Assembly (NCBI RefSeq): GCF_000380965.1
Contig: NZ_KB905605.1
Coordinates: 1 to 32,949 of the forward strand
Direction of reading: 5' to 3'
DNA: 32,949 bases
Source: Paenibacillus ginsengihumi DSM 21568
GTDB taxonomy: Bacteria > Bacillota > Bacilli > Paenibacillales > NBRC-103111
Under the pieces are notes generated by a model, which saw only the letters and a list, made by a program, of their open reading frames with translations, did no database searches and was not told where the DNA came from. Made by a program: the position numbers and the translations under genes. Shown in pieces: positions 1-7,425 of the stretch; position 1 is the stretch's first letter; the number at the start of each line of letters is the position of its first letter.

Positions 1-3
1 AAC

Positions 4-30
4 GCCTGTCAAGGAGACCGCTTGACAGGC
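4..30. repeat. Perfect 10-bp inverted repeat
   Basis: The arms GCCTGTCAAG (4-13) and CTTGACAGGC (21-30) are exactly complementary across a 7-base loop. The stem would be stable in RNA and could be the terminator of a gene lying left of the window. However, the downstream bases are TTACGTT rather than a T-run, so termination is unproven. Confidence 0.5.
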
Positions 31-212
31 TTACGTTAGAGGGTTGGGCCCGGAGGCAAAGGATAGGGATAAGAAGGAAAGATCCGCGTTTTCGATCTTG
101 CACAGGGAAACAATTTTCCCCTACGTGCGAAATAAGTTTACGGGTAGTTCCTTTTGACGAATAGGTTACCTTGTGGTTTCAACCCACGGATAGCAGTGTG
201 CCGACCGTCGCT

Positions 213-344
213 CACATTTTGCCTCCGTGCCGAGCTCCTTTAGCGCACGTAAATTTTAAAAATGAAAATCCAGGTCTCACCTATGTGCTCAAAATGTGGA
301 GCTTGACATTTACGTTCATAGCAGATCGAAAAAAGATCTTATTC
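213..344 (-). repeat. Degenerate repeat resembling the IS110 leader at the right window edge
   Basis: On the minus strand this stretch carries short blocks that also occur before the IS110-type transposase at 32778. ATGAACGTAAA (319-309) is followed after a few bases by AGCTCC (303-298), and AAAGGAGCT (241-233) lies about 78 nt from the first block, against 82 nt at the right edge. CACATTTT/AAAATGTG arms are also present (213-220 and 291-298), although their order differs from the right edge. Positions 324-344 match 32622-32642 at 19 of 21 bases when read on the same strand. No open reading frame here looks real. A decayed copy of the same repeat or IS end is an inference. Confidence 0.35.
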
Positions 345-379
345 GAGATGCCACACCCGAAAACGGACCGATTTCATCG

Positions 380-460
380 AGATAAGCACGATATTCAGCC
401 TTATTTTGGCGTTTCGCCGATTTTTGCCGGGGATAAGATCGAATTCCGTGCTTATTCAAG
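380..460. repeat. Complex imperfect palindrome in the non-coding 5' region
   Basis: The arms ATAAGCACG (382-390) and CGTGCTTAT (447-455) are exactly complementary. Inside them are a second pair, CTTAT (400-404) and ATAAG (434-438), and a tight hairpin GGCG-TTT-CGCC (408-418). The nested layout is typical of small non-autonomous or REP-like repeats. Two weakly coding-looking frames cross the region on opposite strands, but neither resembles a known protein. Between 31 and 577 I see no gene, only these repeats. Confidence 0.45.
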
Positions 461-577
461 CGTTTCCTCCATGGAATGCAAGTCTCCACGTGTGTGCAGG
501 AAGGGGCAGCGGCTGAACCCTTTTCCAAAACAGGCAGTTTGGGCGACTCGTAATAACGAAGGCATGCCGGCATAAGC

Positions 578-606
578 TTGTTCAAACGTCCTTGAAGCGA
601 TATAAT
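578..606 (+). promoter_or_regulatory. Sigma-A-type promoter candidate for the yebC transcript
   Basis: A perfect -10 TATAAT (601-606) sits 17 bp downstream of TTGTTC (578-583), which matches the -35 consensus only at its TTG. Transcription would start near 613 and give a leader of about 145 nt before the YebC-family start codon at 758. Confidence 0.5.
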
Positions 607-639
607 AGTAAAGGTATATTCATGACCGGATAGACTCCT

Positions 640-716
640 ATGACGAACGAATCTTTCGTCATCGGCCGTCGCCTGCGGTTGCTGAAAATGTGCCGGCAAA
701 CCGTCACATTTTTCAG
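640..716 (+). promoter_or_regulatory. Structured leader with two hairpins upstream of yebC
   Basis: The first hairpin has arms ATGACGAA (640-647) and TTCGTCAT (655-662). The second has CTGAAAATGTG (682-692) pairing with CACATTTTTCAG (705-716) with one bulged base, extended inward by CGG/CCG around a short loop. A competing pairing of CGGTTGC (676-682) with GCAAACCG (696-703) would disrupt the second hairpin, which resembles an attenuator arrangement. No known riboswitch consensus was recognised, and a regulatory role is only inferred. Confidence 0.35.
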
Positions 717-757
717 GGTAGGCAGTTCATTCTAAGCTCAAGGAAAGCGGGAACAGT

Positions 758-1477
758 ATGGGTCGCAAGTGGAACAATATTAAGGAAAAGAAAGCTTCGA
801 AAGACGCAAACACCAGTCGGATTTATGCCAAGTTCGGTCGCGAGATTTACGTGGCGGCCAAGCAGGGCGAGCCGGACCCGGAATCGAACCGGGCCTTGAA
901 GGTCGTGCTGGAGCGCGCCAAAACGTACAACGTGCCGAAGGCGATCATCGACCGCGCGCTCGAGAAAGCGAAGGGCGGCGCCGACGAAAATTACGACGAG
1001 CTCAGGTACGAGGGCTTCGGCCCGAACGGCTCCATGATCATCGTCGACGCACTCACGAATAACGTCAACCGCACGGCCTCGGAAGTGCGCGCCGCCTTCA
1101 GCAAAAACGGCGGGAGCATGGGGGTCAGCGGCTCCGTTGCATATATGTTCGATGCGACGGCCGTTTTCGGCATCACCGGCAAAACGGCGGACGAAGTGCT
1201 CGAATTGATGATGGAAGCGGACGTGGACGTTCGCGACATTGCCGAGGAAGACGACACGGTCATCGTCTACGCAGAGCCCGATCAGTTTCATGCCGTGCAG
1301 GAAGCGTTCAAGCAGGCGGGAATTACCGAGTTCACTGTGGCCGAGCTGACAATGCTCGCACAAAATCACGTTACGCTTCCGGAAGAATCGCAGGCCGCCT
1401 TCGAGAAGCTGATCGATACGCTGGAAGATTTGGAGGATGTCCGCCAAGTCTATCATAATGTCGATTTCGGCGATTGA
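758..1477 (+). CDS. yebC: YebC/PmpR-family DNA-binding regulator or translation factor
   Basis: The 239-residue protein has the usual length and the signature N-terminus of the YebC/PmpR/TACO1 family ([16 protein letters not shown], then [10 protein letters not shown]), a [14 protein letters not shown] segment, the central [18 protein letters not shown] motif and a C-terminal [13 protein letters not shown] segment. Family members are cytoplasmic three-domain proteins, first described as transcription regulators and more recently linked to translation of proline-rich stretches. The [13 protein letters not shown] variant resembles the Bacillus YeeI type rather than the RuvC-linked YebC. The gene stands alone between a promoter-like element and an intrinsic terminator, so it is probably monocistronic. 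The ribosome binding site is weak (AAGGAAAG, about 12 nt upstream). The family call is secure; the cellular role is not. Confidence 0.93.
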   Translation: MGRKWNNIKEKKASKDANTSRIYAKFGREIYVAAKQGEPDPESNRALKVVLERAKTYNVPKAIIDRALEKAKGGADENYDELRYEGFGPNGSMIIVDALTNNVNRTASEVRAAFSKNGGSMGVSGSVAYMFDATAVFGITGKTADEVLELMMEADVDVRDIAEEDDTVIVYAEPDQFHAVQEAFKQAGITEFTVAELTMLAQNHVTLPEESQAAFEKLIDTLEDLEDVRQVYHNVDFGD

Positions 1478-1531
1478 AGACCGGCGGGCTGTCAAGCAGA
1501 CGTTCAATCAGATCTTTAAAAAGCGATGCGG

Positions 1532-1574
1532 GGCTGTCTCACGCAGATGTATCTGCGGACGAGGCGGCCTTTTT
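1532..1574 (+). terminator. Intrinsic terminator after yebC
   Basis: GGCTGTCTC (1532-1540) pairs with GAGGCGGCC (1561-1569) through two G-U wobbles, directly followed by TTTTT (1570-1574). The loop contains its own hairpin, CGCAGA/TCTGCG (1542-1557). The stem plus U-tract 55 nt after the yebC stop is a typical Rho-independent terminator. Confidence 0.8.
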
Positions 1575-1874
1575 CGCGTTCCGGCAAGCAGGCTCTATTG
1601 CCACCCGCTGAAACCACCTGCTGAAGTGCCGCGCTAAGCGTCCCGCTGCCGTCTCGTCGAACCCGGACGCCGATAATATCGGTCGGACATTTTTTGACCT
1701 GGCGGCCAGAGGGCGGTCCGGATCATCGCCGCAGCGCCCGCGCACTTCGCGCCTCTTTCGGACCGGTTAACGGACATAAATTTCCGGATCGGCCCGGTTC
1801 AAAAAATGTCTCTATGCCGCCGTTCGTACTGCGATTACACTGAAAGCAGCGATACGACAAAGGAGGGGAAAGCC
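1575..1874. other. Intergenic stretch between yebC and the sugar module
   Basis: I see no gene here. The only clear structure is a 7-bp inverted repeat, CGGTCCG (1714-1720) and CGGACCG (1759-1765), separated by 38 nt. No convincing -35/-10 pair or CcpA-type operator was found, although the sugar operon promoter should lie here. Confidence 0.5.
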
Positions 1875-3854
1875 GTGAATTGGTGGTCTGCGAACAAGCT
1901 TCGACTTATTCAGACGAATTTGCGGGAAATCGATGCGGATCTGGATGTGGACCGGCTCATTGCCGAGCTCAAGCAGTACGAGGCGAACGTGCTGATGATC
2001 AATGCGGGGGGCATTTTCGCCTTTTATCCGAGCCGCCTGGAGTATCATTATGTGACTCCTTATTTAAAGAAGGATATGCTCAGGGAAGCGATCGACAAAG
2101 CGCATGAGCACGGCATTCGGGTCATCGCCCGCTTCGATTTCAGCAAAGCGCACGAGAGCGTGTTTGAGCGAAAGCCCGAATGGTTTTACCGGACTCGGGA
2201 GGGAAAGGAGGTCAACTACTACGGCATCGTTCATACATGTCTGAACGGCGCGTATCAGCAGCATTATTCGCTGGACATCATCGAAGAGGTACTGACGAAT
2301 TACCCGGTCGACGGCATCTTTTTCAATATGTTCGGGTATCAGCATTGGGATTACAGCGGCAACCGGTACGGGCCCTGCTATTGCGCGAACTGCAAGCGGC
2401 GATTCAACGAGATGTTCGGCCGCGATCTGAGTCTGTACGAAGGGCCGGGGCACGAGCTGCACGAGATATACCGGGAGTTCCAGGAGACGACCGTGCGGGA
2501 CATTCTGCGGCGCATCCGCCTGAAGGTCAAGTCCCTTCGGTCGGAAATCGCGATCTGCACTTACTTCGCGGACGAAATCGATATAATTCGCAAGGAATCG
2601 AACACGGCGCTGCGCCGCAGCGATCCGCTGAGGCTGTACTCGGCTTCCGAGAACGTCGCGTCGGTCGAGAACAGCTGGGACGACAAGCTGGTCAGCAACT
2701 GCTGCATCAACGCCATTGACTTGACTTACCGGTTCACCGGCGTTTCCAAACATGAAGCGGAAATTCGGCTGTACCAAAACATCGCGAACGGCTCCGGGCT
2801 CGATTTTTGCATCATCGGGGTGTTCGACGGTTATCCGGACGGCGCCAACCTGGAATCGGTGAAAGCGGTTTATCGGCATCACGCCCGGAACGAGGCGTTC
2901 TATGGCGACTTAAGATCGCTAGCGGACGTTGCCCTGATCAAGCCGAAGGAACCTTCGGCGCGCAAAGAATATGAGGGGCTGTTCCGCATGCTGAAGGAAG
3001 CCCACATCTTGTTTGACGTCGTGCTGGAGGAGCGGCTCACAGACCGGCTGGAGCCGCTAAAACAGGTGAAGGCCGTCGTTGTGCCAGGCATTCCGAGGCT
3101 GGATGAGGAGCAGGTCAACGCGCTGTCCGAATTGCAGCGGCAAGGCGTGCATCTGCTCACGACCGGCTGCGCTCTGCTGAACGATCAGAAGGCGCTGAAG
3201 AGCCTGTTCGGCGCTGCTTACGAAGGAGAAATCGTCGACGAGCCGGCCGCTTATATTCAGGTTTCGGAAGATCCGATGCTGGCAAGCTTTGGGGACAGGG
3301 TGTGGATCATCGCCGAGCGGTTCGCCTGCATGTCGTACGAGCCGGAGGCTGAGCTTCATATGCCGATTGTCGCTCCGTCGACCTTCGGCCCGCCGGAACG
3401 CGCTTACGGTCATGCGCTGAGCGAACATTACGGGCTCGGCATCGCGGGCAGGGGAGGCTGCGGGGCGTACTATGCCTGGTGTCCCGGCGAAATGTATGCG
3501 CTTCACGGCTTCGAGGACCACAAGCAGGCGGTAATCGACCCGCTGATCCGCCTGCTGCAGGGCCGGCTGCGCCTTCGCACCGACGCGCCGTCCGCCACCG
3601 AGTGGTTCCTGCACGTGCTGCCTTCCGGCGGCTATTTGCTGCAGGCGATCAACCTGACCGGCGTTAGCGGAGCGACGTTCGGCAAGCCGATCCCGCTGCA
3701 TGGCCTGCGGGTCGAGCTCGCCGGCATCGGGCGCTTGAAACGTGCGTATTCGCTCTGTACCGGCAAGCCGGCGGCGTGGCAGGAGTCGGAGGGCGGAGCG
3801 GCGCTGACCGTCGACCTGCCGGAGGTATATGAGGCCATCGTGCTCGAGCCTTGA
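1875..3854 (+). CDS. Putative glycoside hydrolase, GHL6/GH42-like (first paralog)
   Basis: The 659-residue protein starts at GTG 1875, placed 7-8 nt after AGGAGGGG; an upstream in-frame ATG at 1806 lacks a ribosome binding site. The N-terminal half looks like a TIM barrel (LIQTNLREIDADLDVDR, ANVLMINAGGIFAFYPS, RVIARFDFSKAHESVF, HTCLNGAY, VDGIFFNMFGY), matching the 'hypothetical glycosyl hydrolase 6' type. It is followed by a GATase-like GH42 trimerisation-type region (VKAVVVPGIPRLDEEQV) and a C-terminal beta-rich part. A Cys-X-Cys-X2-Cys cluster (C168, C170, C173) resembles the zinc cluster of GH42 beta-galactosidases. There is no signal peptide, so it should act in the cytoplasm on an imported oligosaccharide. 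It heads the transporter operon, and its paralog at 7426 closes the importer genes. The substrate cannot be read from sequence. Confidence 0.8.
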   Translation: MNWWSANKLRLIQTNLREIDADLDVDRLIAELKQYEANVLMINAGGIFAFYPSRLEYHYVTPYLKKDMLREAIDKAHEHGIRVIARFDFSKAHESVFERKPEWFYRTREGKEVNYYGIVHTCLNGAYQQHYSLDIIEEVLTNYPVDGIFFNMFGYQHWDYSGNRYGPCYCANCKRRFNEMFGRDLSLYEGPGHELHEIYREFQETTVRDILRRIRLKVKSLRSEIAICTYFADEIDIIRKESNTALRRSDPLRLYSASENVASVENSWDDKLVSNCCINAIDLTYRFTGVSKHEAEIRLYQNIANGSGLDFCIIGVFDGYPDGANLESVKAVYRHHARNEAFYGDLRSLADVALIKPKEPSARKEYEGLFRMLKEAHILFDVVLEERLTDRLEPLKQVKAVVVPGIPRLDEEQVNALSELQRQGVHLLTTGCALLNDQKALKSLFGAAYEGEIVDEPAAYIQVSEDPMLASFGDRVWIIAERFACMSYEPEAELHMPIVAPSTFGPPERAYGHALSEHYGLGIAGRGGCGAYYAWCPGEMYALHGFEDHKQAVIDPLIRLLQGRLRLRTDAPSATEWFLHVLPSGGYLLQAINLTGVSGATFGKPIPLHGLRVELAGIGRLKRAYSLCTGKPAAWQESEGGAALTVDLPEVYEAIVLEP

Positions 3855-3898
3855 CCGCGGACGGAAGCCGTCAATACGAACAAAGAGAGGTGCTCCCT

Positions 3899-4852
3899 AT
3901 GAAAACGGACGCTGCGCCCAAGCTGCTCGGCATGGGCGCCGAACGGTCCGGCGGCTTGCTCGCCCGAATCGTCCGGCACCGGGCTATCTATGCGCTGGTG
4001 CTGCCCGGACTGCTGTATTTTATCATCTTCAAGTTCGCTCCCCTGTGGGGCCTGCTGCTTGCATTCAAGGATTACAACCCGTTTCTGGGCTTTTGGGCCA
4101 GCCCGTGGGTCGGCTTCGACCATTTTACCGCGCTGTTCGCCGATCCGAACTTTTACTTGATGCTGCGCAACACACTGGCCATTAATCTGATCGGCCTCGT
4201 GTTTCATTTTCCGCTGCCGATCCTGCTGGCGCTCATGCTCAACGAAATTCGGCACGAGGCGTTCAAGCGGCTGAACCAGTCCGTCGTGTACATGCCGCAT
4301 TTTCTGTCGTGGGTCGTCGTCGCCAGCCTGACGTTCTTCATGCTGTCCGCCGATGTCGGCGTCGTGAATAAAGTGATTTCCGCGGCCGGCAGGGAGACCG
4401 TATCGTTTTTGTCGAACCCGAATTATTTCTGGGGCATCTTAACCGCTCAAAACATGTGGAAGGAAGCGGGGTGGGGGACAATCATCTTCCTGGCGGCGAT
4501 GGCCGGGGTCGATCCGCAGCGCTACGAGGCCGCCGTCGTCGACGGAGCGAGCCGGTTCCGCCAAATCTGGCATATCACGCTGCCGGCGATCCGCCCGACC
4601 GTCATCATCCTGCTCATTCTGCGGCTCGGCAATATGGCGGATATCGGCTTCGAGCAGGTGCTATTGATGATCAATCCGCTCGTCCTGTCGGTCGGCGAAG
4701 TATTCGACACTTACGCGTATACCCACGGCATTCTGCGCGGCCAGATCAGCTCCGGCGTCACCGTCGGGATGTTCAAGGGCGTCGTCGGCCTCGTGCTGAT
4801 CGTTCTGTCCAATTACGTCGTCAAGAAGCTCGGCCATGAAGGGATCTATTGA
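3899..4852 (+). CDS. Carbohydrate ABC transporter permease, LplB type
   Basis: The 317-residue integral membrane protein starts at ATG 3899 behind AGAGAGGTG. The pattern fits the MalF/LplB branch: a cytoplasmic N-terminus, a first membrane helix (YALVLPGLLYFIIF), the KFAPLWGLLLAFKDYNP motif common to Firmicute LplB permeases, and a binding-protein-dependent permease domain with an EAA loop (EAAVVDGASRFRQIWHITLP) that contacts the ATPase. It pairs with the permease at 4886 and the lipoprotein at 5869. No ATPase gene is present, so energy probably comes from a shared multi-sugar ATPase of the MsmX type encoded elsewhere. Substrate is probably an oligosaccharide, possibly uronate-containing as in other Lpl/Ytc systems. 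Confidence 0.92.
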   Translation: MKTDAAPKLLGMGAERSGGLLARIVRHRAIYALVLPGLLYFIIFKFAPLWGLLLAFKDYNPFLGFWASPWVGFDHFTALFADPNFYLMLRNTLAINLIGLVFHFPLPILLALMLNEIRHEAFKRLNQSVVYMPHFLSWVVVASLTFFMLSADVGVVNKVISAAGRETVSFLSNPNYFWGILTAQNMWKEAGWGTIIFLAAMAGVDPQRYEAAVVDGASRFRQIWHITLPAIRPTVIILLILRLGNMADIGFEQVLLMINPLVLSVGEVFDTYAYTHGILRGQISSGVTVGMFKGVVGLVLIVLSNYVVKKLGHEGIY

Positions 4853-4885
4853 TTCGAAGCTTAAAGAGAAAGGAGGTGCCGTCCG

Positions 4886-5764
4886 ATGAGCTTCGTGCAC
4901 AAAAAACGGATGACGCTGTTCGACTGGGTGAACTACAGCCTGATTGCTTTGTTTTCGCTGGCCTGCCTGTTCCCGTTCCTGTATGTGTTCAGCGTCTCCT
5001 TCACCGATCCGAAGGTCTACGTGCCGCTTAAGTTTTACTTGTTTCCCGAGAAGTGGTCTCTGGAATCGTACCGCTACATTTTGTCGACGAACAGCTTTCT
5101 TAACGCGCTTAAAAGCACGGCCTTCATCACCGTCGTCGGAACGGTACTCAATATTGCCGTGTCGTTCACGATGGCGTACGGCTTGACCAAAAGAACGCTG
5201 CCGGGCTACCGCTTCATCATGGGCGGCGTCGTGTTCACGCTCGTCTTCAGCGCGGGCATCGTGCCGAATTATTTGCTCGTCAAGGAGCTGGGCCTGCTCA
5301 ATTCGTACTGGTCGCTCATTTGGCCGAGCCTGACGAACGCCTGGAGCCTGATCGTTATCAAGAGCTTCATGGATTCCTTGCCCGCGGAGCTCGAGGACGC
5401 CGCCAAAATCGACGGCTGTTCGGATATCGGCGTCTTCGCCCGGGTCATCCTGCCGCTGTCGCTGCCGGCGATCGCCGCCTTTACGCTGTTTTTCGCCGTC
5501 GGGCATTGGAACACGTATTTCAACGCGCTCGTGTACATTGCCGACTCCAAAAAATGGACCTTGCAAATTTTGGTCAAGACGCTCGTGATCGACTCCAACT
5601 CCGTCGCCGTGGCGCAGGCAGGAGCGAGCGACGAGGCGGTCGTGCCGCAGGAGACGATCCGCATGGCCTCGATCGTATTGGCCATGGCCCCGATTTTGCT
5701 CGTATACCCATTCCTGCAGAAGCATTTTGCCAAAGGGGTTATGCTCGGCTCGGTCAAAGGATGA
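4886..5764 (+). CDS. Carbohydrate ABC transporter permease, LplC/YtcP type
   Basis: The 292-residue partner permease of the MalG/LplC branch starts at ATG 4886 behind a near-consensus AAAGGAGGTG. The sequence shows the first helix (WVNYSLIALFSLACLFPFLYVFSVSFTD), the AYGLTKRTLPGYRF segment and the EAA loop (EDAAKIDGCSDIGVFARVIL), then VPQETIRMASIVLAMAPILL and a KGVMLGSVKG end that is typical of the family. It lies 33 nt after the LplB-type gene and forms the second half of the heterodimeric channel. The 104-nt gap to the binding-protein gene holds a small GGAAG/CTTCC hairpin (5815-5828), which may help set different expression levels. Confidence 0.92.
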   Translation: MSFVHKKRMTLFDWVNYSLIALFSLACLFPFLYVFSVSFTDPKVYVPLKFYLFPEKWSLESYRYILSTNSFLNALKSTAFITVVGTVLNIAVSFTMAYGLTKRTLPGYRFIMGGVVFTLVFSAGIVPNYLLVKELGLLNSYWSLIWPSLTNAWSLIVIKSFMDSLPAELEDAAKIDGCSDIGVFARVILPLSLPAIAAFTLFFAVGHWNTYFNALVYIADSKKWTLQILVKTLVIDSNSVAVAQAGASDEAVVPQETIRMASIVLAMAPILLVYPFLQKHFAKGVMLGSVKG

Positions 5765-5868
5765 AGCGCGCTAGGACTGTCATGAGCCGCCAAGGGCCGC
5801 CAACCGGTGCAAAAGGAAGCAAACTTCCATTAGCAAGCTACTATATATAAAAAGCGAGGAGTAAACTC

Positions 5869-7386
5869 ATGAGAATCAGATTCCCATCGTTTCAAGCAGG
5901 CGTATCGGGCCTGCTGGCTATTTCGCTGCTGGCCGGCTGCAGCTCGGGACCAAGCGGCGGAGCCGAAGGAGGCGCGGAGAGCGAGGACGGAAGCAAGCCG
6001 CTGACGATCAAGATGTTCGCCGGATTGTACAACGAAGTGCCCGACATGAACAACGCTTATTGGACAGAGTGGGAGCGGAGGACGAACGTCAAGCTCGACA
6101 TCGAATGGGTGCCTTCCGGCGACCTCAACAACAAGCTGGACCTGCTGCTCGCATCCGGCGATTTGCCGGAGGTCGTGGCCTACCAGGACAACAACCGCCC
6201 GACGCTGGTCAGCGCCATCAAGAACGGGGCGTTCTGGGATTTGACGCCGTTCCTCGGCGATTTGAGCGAATTCCCGAACCTGAAAAACAATTTGGCCAAG
6301 GACGCGCTGAAATATTTGACCGTCGACGGCAAAATTTACGCGGTTCCCCGCTCCCGCTCGCGGGTGGACGGCGGCATCAAAATCCGCAAGGACTGGCTCG
6401 ACCGCCTGAACATCCCGGTGCCGACGACGTTCGATGAATACGAGGCCGCCTTGAAAAAGATCGTCGAGAGCGATATGGACGGCAACGGCAAGAACGATAC
6501 GGTTGGGCTGCTCTATGTGAACGATCCCGTCGCTTCGTTCCAGGCCGGGTTCGGAGTGCTGGACCCGACCTACAACGAGGAAGGGGGCCTCGTCAGCCCG
6601 CGCCTGACCAAGCAGTATATCGATATGGTCGCCTGGTTCCGCAAGCTGTACGCCCAAGGCCTGATGTCCAAGGAATACGCGGTCATGAAGGAATCGCAGG
6701 CGGAGGAGTTGTTCAAGACGAACCGCGCCGCCTCCTACGGGCGTCCGATCTGGTGGGATCACGAATGGGAGACGGCGATGAAAAAGTCCGGCCAGCCTGA
6801 CGCCAAAATTTTAAATCTTCATCTGAAAGGTCCCGGCGGCGATGCGATTGCGCTGGAAACCGGGGTCGCAGGCGGATTTTACATCTCCAAGAAGGTGCCG
6901 GAAGCGAAGGTGAGGCAAATTCTCGATTATTTCGAGCGGACCGCCTCCCAGGAAATAACCGATTTTGCCTACTACGGCCTACCCGATATTCACCATACAG
7001 TGGTGGACGGCCAGAAGGTGCTGACCGAGCAGGGGGTCAAGGAGGTCAATACGACGAGCAAAGGAGCCGGCGTGCTCGCTTACGCCAAATGGGGCAAGGT
7101 CATCAGCGCCTCCGGCAACAAAGCGTACAACGATGCGAAGATCAAAGAGGTGGAGAACTTCGACGAGCTCGGCAAAATCGATCCGTACCGCATCATCTCG
7201 AGCGATTCCTGGATCAGCACATGGCCGAAGCACGAGCCGGAGTTCAAATCGATGGTGACGAAGGCGATCGTCGGGCAAATCGCGATGGAGGAGCTCGAGG
7301 CGTATGTCGACAAGCTGAACCAGCTGCCGGAAATGCGCAAGGCGTATTTGGATATGGCCGCCGCCTACAAGCAGTTTGAGGAATAG
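5869..7386 (+). CDS. Extracellular sugar-binding lipoprotein, LplA type
   Basis: The 505-residue protein begins with a lipoprotein signal (hydrophobic core LLAISLLAG, lipobox LAGC with Cys24 as the lipidated residue) and then a low-complexity Gly/Ser/Glu linker. The mature part is a family-1-type extracellular solute-binding protein (KPLTIKMFAGLYNEVPDMNN, WTEWERRTNVKLDIEWVPSG, LLLASGDLPEVVAYQ, IRKDWLDRLNIPVPTTFDEY), as in LplA/YtcQ proteins of Paenibacillus and Bacillus. It should be anchored on the outer face of the membrane and deliver a glycan to the two permeases upstream. The ribosome binding site GAGGAG lies 7 nt before ATG. The ligand is unknown; neighbouring hydrolases suggest an oligosaccharide. 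Confidence 0.92.
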   Translation: MRIRFPSFQAGVSGLLAISLLAGCSSGPSGGAEGGAESEDGSKPLTIKMFAGLYNEVPDMNNAYWTEWERRTNVKLDIEWVPSGDLNNKLDLLLASGDLPEVVAYQDNNRPTLVSAIKNGAFWDLTPFLGDLSEFPNLKNNLAKDALKYLTVDGKIYAVPRSRSRVDGGIKIRKDWLDRLNIPVPTTFDEYEAALKKIVESDMDGNGKNDTVGLLYVNDPVASFQAGFGVLDPTYNEEGGLVSPRLTKQYIDMVAWFRKLYAQGLMSKEYAVMKESQAEELFKTNRAASYGRPIWWDHEWETAMKKSGQPDAKILNLHLKGPGGDAIALETGVAGGFYISKKVPEAKVRQILDYFERTASQEITDFAYYGLPDIHHTVVDGQKVLTEQGVKEVNTTSKGAGVLAYAKWGKVISASGNKAYNDAKIKEVENFDELGKIDPYRIISSDSWISTWPKHEPEFKSMVTKAIVGQIAMEELEAYVDKLNQLPEMRKAYLDMAAAYKQFEE

Positions 7387-7425
7387 GCGAGGCCTTGCGT
7401 AAGAAAGCAATGGGAGGGATTACTG

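Noticed and set aside
171..699. Overlapping open frames on both strands (about 130 codons each) in the left edge
   Set aside because: They lack ribosome binding sites and family resemblance, lie over palindromic repeats, and overlap each other, so they are not called as genes.
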